Assembly: GCA_027490485.1 (NCBI GenBank)
Contig: JAIXYA010000132.1
Span: 1 to 6,649, forward strand
Length of the DNA stretch: 6,649 nucleotides
Direction of reading: 5' to 3'
DNA from: Comamonadaceae bacterium
GTDB lineage: Bacteria; Pseudomonadota; Gammaproteobacteria; Burkholderiales; Burkholderiaceae_C
Position numbers and translations under genes: made by a program. A model generated the notes under the pieces. The model was not told where the DNA came from. It did no database searches and was given only the letters and a program-made list of their open reading frames with translations. Position 1 is the first letter of the stretch, and the number at the start of each line of letters is the position of its first letter. This document shows positions 1-6,359 of this stretch, piece by piece.

Positions 1-279
<279 letters not shown>

Positions 280-299
280 CTTGACCAAGGTATAGAGCT

Positions 300-2726
300 A
301 TGCAGTTTCCCGAATCTTGGTTACGTGAATTTTGTAACCCTCCCATCAACACACAGCAACTGGCTGATACTTTGACCATGGCAGGTCTTGAGGTGGAGGA
401 GATGCGAAGCGTCGCTCCCGCTTTCAGCAAAGTGGTGGTTGGGCATATCACCTCTGCTGAGCAGCATCCAAACGCTGACCGCTTGCGTGTGTGTCAAGTG
501 GATGTGGGGCAGGCTCAGCCACTGTCCATCGTTTGTGGTGCGCCAAATGCACGGGTGGGCATCAAAGTCCCGTGTGCTTTGGTGGGTGCGGAGTTGCCCG
601 CAGGTGAGGATGGCAAAGCTTTTTTGATCAAGCAAAGTCAGTTGCGTGGTGTTGAAAGCCAAGGCATGTTGTGCTCAGCCAAGGAACTGCATCTTTCGCA
701 AGAAGGCGCTGGTTTGTTAGAGCTTTCCCTTGATGCGACCGTTGGACAAAATATCCGTGAGCATTTGCAGTTGGATGACACCTTGTTCACGCTCAAGCTC
801 ACGCCGAATTTGGCGCATTGCTTGAGTGTTTTCGGTATTGCCCGTGAACTGTCTGCATTGACGGGTGCGCCTTTGCGTCAAGTCGAATTCCCCAGCGTCA
901 CTGTGCAAATCCAAGAGGCATTACCTGTTCGGGTGGAAGCTACCAATTTATGCGGTCGTTTCAGCGGTCGTGTACTCAAGAACGTCAACCCCAAAGCCAC
1001 TACACCTGCTTGGATGGTTGAGCGTTTGTCCCGTTGTGGTCAACGCAGCGTCAGCCCATTGGTGGATATTTCCAACTACGTGATGTTCGAGTTGGGACGC
1101 CCCTCTCATATTTTCGATCTCGACAAAATAAATGATGGCTTGGTGGTGCGTTGGGGAAAAGCTGGGGAAACACTCAAGCTTTTGAATGGCAATACGGTAG
1201 AACTCGATGACAAGGTCGGCGTGATTGCTGATGCTTCTCAAGTGGAGTCGCTTGCAGGCATCATGGGTGGAGACGCAACCGCCGTTTCGGATGACACTCG
1301 CCACATTTACATAGAAGCTGCGTTTTGGTGGCCACAGGCAGTGGCAGGCCGGTCCCGGCGGTTCAATTTTTCCACCGATGCCGGTCACCGTTTTGAGCGA
1401 GGCGTTGACCCAGAACATACGGTTGAGCATATCGAGCGGATTACCCGTTTGGTGTTGGATATTTGTGGTACGCCAAAAAGCCAAGTCGGACCCATGGACG
1501 ACCACCAAATGAATATGCCTGTTCGCAAGCCTGTTGCCATGCGTGTGGCCAGAGCGAACAAAGTCTTGGGTGTGGATCTGTCGCAGCAGCGCATGGCAGA
1601 TGCCTTGAAAGGTTTGGGTCTTGCGGTGAGCGAATCCCCAGGTGTCATTACTGTGACGCCACCCAGCTTCAGGTTTGACATCACAATAGAAGAGGATCTG
1701 ATTGAAGAAGTTGCCCGTATGGTGGGCTTTGATCAACTGCCCTCTACAGCCCCGCTTGCCCCCATCACGCCGCACCTGATTCCCGAGAACCAAAGACACC
1801 CATTTGCCCTGCGTCGCAGTCTTGCTGCATTGGGCTACCAAGAAACCATCAACTTCAGTTTCGTCGATGCCCAATGGGAAAAAGATTTAGCAGGCAATAC
1901 AGATCCTGTTCAACTCCTCAACCCCATTGCCAGCCATATGAGTGTGATGCGCTCCAGCCTTATCGGCTCTTTGCTGCAGGTGGTCAAATTCAATGCGGAT
2001 CGCAAAGCTTCGCGTGTACGGGTGTTTGAAGTAGGGCGTGTGTTTCACAAAAACCCTGACATCCAAGACTCTTTGCAATCGGTCAAGGGCCTGGATCAAC
2101 CCATGATGATCGCTGGCATGGCTTGGGGACCTGTGAATGAATTAGCTTGGAACGTCCAGAAAAAAAATGCCGATTTCTTCGACGTCAAAGCAGATGTTGA
2201 GGCCATGTTCGCACCTCGCCAAGTCCAATTTGAGGCGGCTGAGCATCAGGCACTTCACCCTGGCCGCTGCGCTCGTATTTCTTCCAATGGACAGCCCGTG
2301 GGTTGGTTAGGCGAACTTCATCCCAAATGGCGTCAGCAATGGGACTTATCCCATGCGCCCGTGGTCTTTGAGTTACAGCTAGACAGCTTGTTAGATCGAA
2401 CAGTGCCTGTCGTAACGGCGGTACCAAAGTTGCAAGCGGTGGAAAGAGATATTGCCGTGGTTGTGAAAGAGGAGGTCAGTCACCAAGTCTTGATGGACTG
2501 CATTCATTCGTCACCTACGCAAGGCTTGCTGCAAGATGCGGTGCTGTTTGATGTTTACCGTCCCGCTAAAGAAGGTGGCAGTGTGGCCGTTGGTGAAAAA
2601 AGTTTGGCAGTTCGCCTGACCATGCAAAGCACCGATGCGACGTTGACTGAAGCCCAAATCGAGCAGGCAGTTCAAGCGGTCGTGCAGCAACTGTCGCAAC
2701 AACTGAACGCCCGTTTGCGTTCCTGA
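300..2726 (+). CDS. pheT: Phenylalanine--tRNA ligase beta subunit
   Basis: This is the non-catalytic beta subunit of phenylalanyl-tRNA synthetase. It binds tRNA-Phe and hydrolyses mischarged Tyr-tRNA. It is 808 residues, close to the usual 795-810, and intact. Domains in order: an EMAP/OB-type tRNA-binding domain at about 39-150 (HPNADRLRVCQVDVG, then GVESQGMLCSAKEL); B3/B4 editing domain at about 210-375 (GRPSHIFDLDKI, IEAAFW, DAGHRFERGVDP); B5 at about 408-482 (FRFDITIEEDLIEEVARMVG, with the acidic metal-binding cluster); a catalytic-like core at about 495-690; and a C-terminal FDX-ACB anticodon-binding domain at about 710-808 (VERDIAVVV). The ATG is preceded by AAGG 9 nt upstream. Its TGA overlaps the Shine-Dalgarno of ihfA, so the genes are probably co-transcribed and translationally coupled. 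Confidence 0.98.
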   Translation: MQFPESWLREFCNPPINTQQLADTLTMAGLEVEEMRSVAPAFSKVVVGHITSAEQHPNADRLRVCQVDVGQAQPLSIVCGAPNARVGIKVPCALVGAELPAGEDGKAFLIKQSQLRGVESQGMLCSAKELHLSQEGAGLLELSLDATVGQNIREHLQLDDTLFTLKLTPNLAHCLSVFGIARELSALTGAPLRQVEFPSVTVQIQEALPVRVEATNLCGRFSGRVLKNVNPKATTPAWMVERLSRCGQRSVSPLVDISNYVMFELGRPSHIFDLDKINDGLVVRWGKAGETLKLLNGNTVELDDKVGVIADASQVESLAGIMGGDATAVSDDTRHIYIEAAFWWPQAVAGRSRRFNFSTDAGHRFERGVDPEHTVEHIERITRLVLDICGTPKSQVGPMDDHQMNMPVRKPVAMRVARANKVLGVDLSQQRMADALKGLGLAVSESPGVITVTPPSFRFDITIEEDLIEEVARMVGFDQLPSTAPLAPITPHLIPENQRHPFALRRSLAALGYQETINFSFVDAQWEKDLAGNTDPVQLLNPIASHMSVMRSSLIGSLLQVVKFNADRKASRVRVFEVGRVFHKNPDIQDSLQSVKGLDQPMMIAGMAWGPVNELAWNVQKKNADFFDVKADVEAMFAPRQVQFEAAEHQALHPGRCARISSNGQPVGWLGELHPKWRQQWDLSHAPVVFELQLDSLLDRTVPVVTAVPKLQAVERDIAVVVKEEVSHQVLMDCIHSSPTQGLLQDAVLFDVYRPAKEGGSVAVGEKSLAVRLTMQSTDATLTEAQIEQAVQAVVQQLSQQLNARLRS

Positions 2727-2739
2727 AGGAGAAAGCGAA

Positions 2740-3072
2740 ATGGAAATTTCTTTCGAAAGTTTGGAAACCCCTGCATTGACCAAAGCGCAATTGGCTGAAC
2801 TCTTGTTTGACCAAATTGGTTTAAACAAGCGTGAGTCCAAGGACATGATTGACGCTTTTTTTGATTTGATCTCCCAAAAGCTGGTCGATGGTGAAGACGT
2901 CAAAATCTCGGGCTTTGGCAACTTCCAAATTCGCACCAAGGCCGCTCGCCCAGGTCGCAATCCACGCACAGGTGAATCCATACCCATTGAAGCCCGTCGC
3001 GTCGTGACCTTTCACGCCAGCCATAAGCTCAAAGAACACATCCAAGGCACCCTTGGCACAGATGCCGAATAA
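2740..3072 (+). CDS. ihfA: Integration host factor alpha subunit
   Basis: IhfA pairs with IhfB to form a nucleoid heterodimer that bends DNA sharply at specific sites. It assists sigma-54 promoters, site-specific recombination and replication. The 110-residue product carries the HU/IHF fold: an N-terminal helical part (ALTKAQLAELLFDQIGLNKRE, residues 12-32), the GFGNF turn at 58-62, and the DNA-contact arm RPGRNPRTGE at 70-79 with the intercalating proline at 75, then ARRVVTFHASHKLK. E. coli IhfA is 99 residues; the extra 10 or so residues at the N-terminus (MEISFESLET) also occur in Burkholderiales homologues as I recall them. AAGGAG at 2726-2731, 8 nt before the ATG, fixes this start and overlaps the pheT stop. 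The pheT-ihfA order is the classic proteobacterial arrangement. Confidence 0.97.
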   Translation: MEISFESLETPALTKAQLAELLFDQIGLNKRESKDMIDAFFDLISQKLVDGEDVKISGFGNFQIRTKAARPGRNPRTGESIPIEARRVVTFHASHKLKEHIQGTLGTDAE

Positions 3073-3238
3073 AGTACACATCTGCTTTGTTGCGTTTGTA
3101 GATTGTCGCTAAACAGTGGCAAAAACCGCCGCCATATAGCTCTTATTTCTCAAGGATGCGACTTTATTTTCGGAATATCGTGCCGATAAGCTTAACTTGG
3201 CAGCTTACTTCGTGTAACCTCTCATATCACTTTTTTAA
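3073..3238 (+). other. Leader between ihfA and the MerR gene, with two small inverted repeats
   Basis: This 166-nt spacer has no convincing gene. It holds two perfect but small inverted repeats that touch each other: TATCG-TGC-CGATA at 3176-3188, and TAAGCT-N9-AGCTTA at 3187-3207. They share bases 3187-3188, so the two hairpins cannot both form fully. Neither is followed by a T-run that would make a canonical terminator; the T-run TTTTTT at 3231-3236 lies 23 nt further on. A weak promoter for the MerR gene could lie here (TTGGCA at 3197-3202) but no good -10 follows at the right spacing. Function is not established. Confidence 0.4.
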
Positions 3239-3694
3239 ATGATCGAACCTATGGAGAGTTCTCTCCCTTCCATTCCAGCAAAGCGCTACTTCACCATTGG
3301 TGAGGTGAGCGAGTTGTGTGGCGTCAAGCCACATGTGCTGCGCTATTGGGAGCAGGAATTCACCCAACTTCGCCCTATGAAGCGTCGTGGCAATCGGCGC
3401 TACTACCAACACCACGAAGTGTTGATGATTCGACGTATCCGAGACCTCTTGTACGAGCAGGGTTTCACCATCAGCGGTGCTCGCAACAAATTACAAGAAC
3501 TGGTCCAGCAAGAGCGGGATAAAAAACGTGCAGGCGAGGTCATGCTTCAAGGCTTGGACGATTTAGAGGACAACTTGTCCTTGGATGAGACCCGCGGTGA
3601 AGACAACTGGCAACTCACCCCAGATGACAATGATTCCAACAAGCTTCAATTGCTGCGCCGCGAATTATTTGAAATACGCGATTTGCTGAACTGA
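3239..3694 (+). CDS. MerR-family transcriptional regulator (MlrA-like winged helix), target unknown
   Basis: This is a 151-residue DNA-binding protein with a MerR-type N-terminal winged helix: KRYFTIGEVSELCGVKPHVLRYWEQEF at 15-41 is the helix-turn-helix, RRGNRRYYQHHEVLMIRRI at 49-67 is the wing and following helix, and YEQGFTISGARNKL at 72-85 ends the domain. The C-terminus (about 86-151) is short, acidic and helical. It has no cysteine cluster; the only cysteine is in the helix-turn-helix, so metal sensing is unlikely. A gene like this conserved between ihfA and tRNA-Pro is typical of Burkholderiales; I know of no established function. No Shine-Dalgarno precedes the ATG at 3239. The in-frame ATG at 3251 gives MESSLPSIPAKRYF, which resembles homologue N-termini better and may be the true start. 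Confidence 0.9.
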   Translation: MIEPMESSLPSIPAKRYFTIGEVSELCGVKPHVLRYWEQEFTQLRPMKRRGNRRYYQHHEVLMIRRIRDLLYEQGFTISGARNKLQELVQQERDKKRAGEVMLQGLDDLEDNLSLDETRGEDNWQLTPDDNDSNKLQLLRRELFEIRDLLN

Positions 3695-3712
3695 AAAGCC
3701 TTCTGGCAAGGC

Positions 3713-3718
3713 TATAAT
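3713..3718 (+). promoter_or_regulatory. -10 element of the likely tRNA-Pro promoter
   Basis: A perfect TATAAT sits 10 nt before the tRNA and 18 nt after the end of the MerR gene. No good -35 hexamer is seen at 16-18 nt upstream (sequence there is ACTGAA/CTGAAA), so the promoter is inferred mainly from the -10 and its position. A short hairpin AGCCTT-CTGGC-AAGGCT (3697-3713) lies just upstream and shares its last base with the -10. Initiation would be expected near 3725-3727, almost at the mature 5' end. Confidence 0.5.
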
Positions 3719-3728
3719 TAGCCCTCTT

Positions 3729-3805
3729 CGGTGTGTGGCGCAGCCTGGTAGCGCACTTGCATGGGGTGCAAGGGGTCGAAGGTTCGAATCCTTTCACACC
3801 GACCA
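3729..3805 (+). tRNA. tRNA-Pro(GGG)
   Basis: This 77-nt tRNA folds as a complete cloverleaf. The acceptor stem pairs CGGTGTG (3729-3735) with CACACCG (3795-3801), followed by discriminator A and an encoded CCA (3803-3805). The D arm contains GCGC-AGCCTGGTA-GCGC. The anticodon stem CTTGC/GCAAG encloses the loop ATGGGGT, giving anticodon GGG, which reads proline codons CCC and CCU. The T arm has the GGTTCGAATCC pattern. It follows the conserved pheT-ihfA-MerR block and is followed at once by a strong terminator. Its 3' end marks the boundary between the housekeeping block and the catabolic genes. No second copy of the tRNA 3' end is present in the window. Confidence 0.98.
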
Positions 3806-3813
3806 TAGGATTC

Positions 3814-3848
3814 AAAGGGTTAGCTCTTATATGAGCTAACCCTTTTTC
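3814..3848 (+). terminator. Rho-independent terminator after tRNA-Pro
   Basis: A perfect 13-bp stem, AAAGGGTTAGCTC (3814-3826) with GAGCTAACCCTTT (3833-3845), encloses the 6-nt loop TTATAT. It runs into a T-run (TTTTT, 3843-3847, then CCTTTT). It lies 9 nt after the tRNA CCA end, so it terminates the tRNA transcript and insulates the downstream permease gene from core transcription. The minus strand has only a weak T-tract, so it acts mainly on +. Confidence 0.93.
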
Positions 3849-4006
3849 CTTTTAGCGCCACCAAATCAGATCTGCGCATTACATAGACATTATTCATCCA
3901 CTGAATAGGCCGTATTCACTTCATCGTCTATGCAGAATAAATTTGGCTTTCTAGAATAATTTTTATAAAAAATGAATAAATCAATCGCTAAGCGATAGGA
4001 GGCATT
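3849..4006 (+). promoter_or_regulatory. Upstream region of the permease gene: putative LysR-type box, -10, and a strong Shine-Dalgarno
   Basis: No gene is visible in this AT-rich stretch, but several signals are. The perfect dyad TATTCA-TCCAC-TGAATA at 3891-3907 contains TTCA-N5-TGAA, which fits the T-N11-A form of LysR regulator boxes. A good -10, TATAAA at 3964-3969, lies downstream; the best -35 is weak (TTGGCT, 3943-3948, 15-nt spacer). With a start near 3976 the dyad would centre near -77, roughly in the activator position for this family. ATGAATAA at 3972-3979 is the reverse complement of TTATTCAT at 3890-3897. An 11-nt palindrome TCGCTAAGCGA (3985-3995) abuts the Shine-Dalgarno AGGAGG (3997-4002), 4 nt from the ATG. 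Elements are seen directly; their function is inferred. Confidence 0.5.
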
Positions 4007-5350
4007 ATGGATACAGTCACAAATACTTCGGCAGAAAAGCAGTTTGATGTTTCGAAAGCCATAGATGATGGCAACTTCACGTATTTTCAGAAGATGATTT
4101 ATGTACTTGCGGCATTGGCGATCATCGTAGACGGCTTTGACGGGCAAATGATTGGCTACGCCATCCCTCTCATCATGAAGGAGTGGGGAGCGACCAGGGC
4201 CGCATTCTCAATAGCTGTTGCCAGTGGTCTCGCAGGTATGGCCATTGGCAGTTTGAGTGCGGGTGTCTTGGCAGATAAGTTCGGAAGAAAACCGGTATTG
4301 ATCGCCAGCATCTTGTTGTTTGGTACATCTACCATGTTGATTGGACTGTCAACAGATGTGCAAAGTATTGCATTCATTCGATTTTTTGCAGGCTTAGGCA
4401 TTGGTGCTGCCCTACCTGCCGCGACCACATTAACAGCTGAATTTGTTCCCATGCGATACAGAACCATGGCCGTTACAACTGCCATCGTCTGCTATCCGGC
4501 AGGTGGAATGCTTGCTGGACTCGCTGCGGCATACATATTGCCAAATCAGGGTTGGCGTGTCTTTTTTTACATAGGTGGAAGCATTGCGATTGCATTTGCA
4601 TTATTTTTGTATTTCACGTTGCATGAGTCTCCTAAATTTTTAGCACGTCAATCTTCGCGTTGGGAAGAGTTACGTGGGTTGTTACAAAAAATGGCGCATG
4701 AGGTATCTCAAATAAAACATTTCACAGATGGTGTCGCCATGAACGCCAGAAATGGTCACATCACCGAATTGTTTCGTGCAGGCAGAGCTTTTGACACATC
4801 GTGGCTATGGCTTGCTTTTTTCATGATTCAGTTGTCGATTTACTCCGCTTACAGCTGGCTTCCAACCATGTTGGCAACTGAAGGGTTGTCGCCTGCCATG
4901 TCTGGCATGGGTTTGACCGCATATAACTTTGGCGGTATTTTTGGCGCCATTCTTTGTGCAGCTGCTATCAATCGCTTTGGTTCTCGTCGCCCCATGATTT
5001 TTTGGGCGGCGATGTCAGCAGTTACCGCTTTTGGATTGAAGCTTGTAAACATTACAGCAACGCCTGAAACCTTTTTGTGGGGTCTGGGGTTTCATGGCTT
5101 GTTCGTTACCGCTTTGCAATGCGCCATGTTTGCGTTGTGTGCCCATATATATCCAACTGAAATTCGAACGACAGGGGCAGCTACTGCCATGGCTTTTGGC
5201 AGGATTGGCGCTTTTGTAAGTGCATTTGCAGGTGCTGCGATGATCACTGCCGGCGGTTCAAATGCCTATTTAAATTTGCTGGGTGGCTCAATGGTGGTTA
5301 CCACGCTGGGACTCGCTGTATTGCGTGGCCATATTGGTCCTAAATCCTAA
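4007..5350 (+). CDS. Aromatic acid:H+ symporter, MFS superfamily (PcaK/BenK/gentisate-transporter type)
   Basis: This is a 447-residue inner-membrane permease with 12 predicted membrane segments. It belongs to the aromatic acid:H+ symporter family, which imports benzoate-like acids with protons. TM1 carries the DGFD motif (residues 42-45) whose two aspartates match those needed for transport in PcaK. MFS motif A follows between TM2 and TM3 (GVLADKFGRKP, 86-96). RFFAGLGIGAALPAATTLTAE (125-145) is TM4. LPNQGWRVFF and LHESPKFLARQ mark the end of the N-half, with a cytoplasmic loop at about 206-260. YPTEIRTTGAATAMAFGRIGA (382-402) is the family signature before TM11. A strong AGGAGG fixes the start. 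The substrate is not readable from sequence; beside nagR/nagAa, salicylate or gentisate is likeliest. Sampled lines are about 43% G+C, lower than both neighbours. Confidence 0.9.
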   Translation: MDTVTNTSAEKQFDVSKAIDDGNFTYFQKMIYVLAALAIIVDGFDGQMIGYAIPLIMKEWGATRAAFSIAVASGLAGMAIGSLSAGVLADKFGRKPVLIASILLFGTSTMLIGLSTDVQSIAFIRFFAGLGIGAALPAATTLTAEFVPMRYRTMAVTTAIVCYPAGGMLAGLAAAYILPNQGWRVFFYIGGSIAIAFALFLYFTLHESPKFLARQSSRWEELRGLLQKMAHEVSQIKHFTDGVAMNARNGHITELFRAGRAFDTSWLWLAFFMIQLSIYSAYSWLPTMLATEGLSPAMSGMGLTAYNFGGIFGAILCAAAINRFGSRRPMIFWAAMSAVTAFGLKLVNITATPETFLWGLGFHGLFVTALQCAMFALCAHIYPTEIRTTGAATAMAFGRIGAFVSAFAGAAMITAGGSNAYLNLLGGSMVVTTLGLAVLRGHIGPKS

Positions 5351-6252
5351 TGCTCACTGAACAATTCAATGATTCTTTGTCTTAACCACATATTGGCTGG
5401 TTCCCGGTTGTATTTGGCGTGCCAGAAAAGGTTGATGGCAATTTCAGGCAGCTTAAAGGGCAGGGGCGAGGTCTCTAACTGAAAAGGTCCTGCGCATTTT
5501 TGGGCGAAGCGCTCGGGTACGGTGGCTATCAAGTCCGAGCTTTGCAAAATATGGCCAACAGCTACAAAGTGGGGAACATGTAAGTGGATGTCACGCGCAA
5601 TGCCTTTGCGGGTCATCCATTCATCCACCTCGCTGTGCCCGGTGTTGGCCGAGGTCACACCTACATGCTGCAGTGCTTTGTATTGTGTCAGGCTGATGGG
5701 ATTACGGGCTATGGGGTGACCTTGACGAAACAGACACACATAACGCTGCTTAAATAATCGACGTTGAAAAAACCCCGTAGTCAAACTCGGCAGCAACCCT
5801 ACGGCGATATCGACGTTGCCAGCGGCCATATCGTCACTCAAGTGGCCGGTGTTGTGGCGCAAGGTGCTTATCTTGATATGCGGTGCTTCGCTTGAGAGCA
5901 TGGCCATCAGAGTAGGCATGAAATAAATCTCGCCTATGTCGGTCAAGCCCAGCGTGAAAGTGCGCTCGCTGGTCGCGGGGTCAAAACTGTCGCGTTGGTT
6001 CAAGGCGTTTTGCAAAGTGCTGAGCGCATAGCCTATGGGTTCAATCAAATGCAGGGCGTAAGGCGTAGGTTCCATGCCACGCGAGGTTCGCACAAACAAT
6101 TCGTCTTTTAAAAGAGCCCGCAGTCGTTTGAGTGCATTGCTTACGGCGGGTTGCGACAACCCCAACTTATCGGCCGAGGTGGAAACCCGTCTGTCCATCA
6201 GCAATTGATTGAAGATAACCAGCAAATTCAGGTCTATGTCTCTGAGGTCCAT
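5347..6252 (-). CDS. nagR: LysR-type activator of the NahR/NagR group (salicylate-responsive)
   Basis: This 301-residue LysR protein matches the NahR/NagR/NtdR group along its whole length. These regulators activate naphthalene, nitrotoluene or salicylate degradation operons when bound to salicylate or related acids. The N-terminal winged helix is at about 6-65 (the helix-turn-helix VSTSADKLGLSQPAVSNALK at 23-42, then LFVRTSRGMEPTPYA). The group-typical block TSERTFTLGLTDIGEIYFMP is at 94-113, and the effector domain runs to the end (VGLLPSLTTGFFQRR, TGHSEVDEWMTR, PEIAINLFWHAKY). Arg248 and His206 match NahR; position 169 is Gln where NahR has Asn. The start follows AAGG by 7 nt. Its TAG overlaps the stop of the convergent permease gene. 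It is divergent to nagAa, as in known nag clusters. Confidence 0.9.
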   Translation of the reverse strand: MDLRDIDLNLLVIFNQLLMDRRVSTSADKLGLSQPAVSNALKRLRALLKDELFVRTSRGMEPTPYALHLIEPIGYALSTLQNALNQRDSFDPATSERTFTLGLTDIGEIYFMPTLMAMLSSEAPHIKISTLRHNTGHLSDDMAAGNVDIAVGLLPSLTTGFFQRRLFKQRYVCLFRQGHPIARNPISLTQYKALQHVGVTSANTGHSEVDEWMTRKGIARDIHLHVPHFVAVGHILQSSDLIATVPERFAQKCAGPFQLETSPLPFKLPEIAINLFWHAKYNREPANMWLRQRIIELFSEH

Positions 6253-6359
6253 GGCCTAGCCTTTATTCATGAAACAAATATAACTTATATGAGTTGACTT
6301 ATTTACATATAACTTTTGAATACCCACAATTCACCTATTCTCATTGATGCGGATATTCC
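6253..6359. promoter_or_regulatory. Divergent nagR/nagAa promoter-operator region
   Basis: This 107-bp AT-rich spacer must carry both divergent promoters. Toward nagAa, TTGACT (6294-6299) and TTGAAT (6316-6321) with a 16-nt spacer form a plausible sigma-70 promoter, with a start near 6328. TTATTCATGAA at 6263-6273 (palindrome TTCATGAA, 6266-6273) would then centre near -58, where NahR-type activators bind. A 9-bp direct repeat ATATAACTT occurs at 6278-6286 and 6307-6315. AACTTATATGAGTT (6282-6295) is a near-perfect 14-bp dyad, and TGAAT-N7-ATTCA (6317-6333) overlaps the presumed -10 and start. nagR may be autoregulated from the same sites. The nagAa Shine-Dalgarno is weak (GGA, 6351-6353). 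Elements are seen; roles are inferred. Confidence 0.55.

Noticed and set aside
948..1874. A 308-codon open frame on the minus strand inside pheT
   Set aside because: It lies wholly antisense to an intact, strongly recognised pheT, its translation shows no known domain, and it is the expected shadow of pheT codon usage.
3697..3713. Hairpin AGCCTT-CTGGC-AAGGCT as a terminator for the MerR gene
   Set aside because: The stem is only 6 bp, no T-run follows, and its last base is the first base of the tRNA -10.
3615..3815. Minus-strand open frame across the tRNA (GVKGFEPSTPCTP...)
   Set aside because: This peptide is the well-known false product of translating the antisense of a tRNA gene; the tRNA cloverleaf explains the sequence.
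3826..6293. The 10-mer CTTATATGAG occurs both in the tRNA terminator (3826-3835) and in the nagR/nagAa spacer (6284-6293)
   Set aside because: Chance matches of 10 bases are expected many times in a window this size, and the terminator copy is explained by its stem-loop.
6329..6347. ATTCACCT...TGAT resembling the NahR half-sites close to the nagAa start
   Set aside because: The spacing between the halves (8 bp) is wrong for the site I recall, and it would lie downstream of the inferred transcription start.
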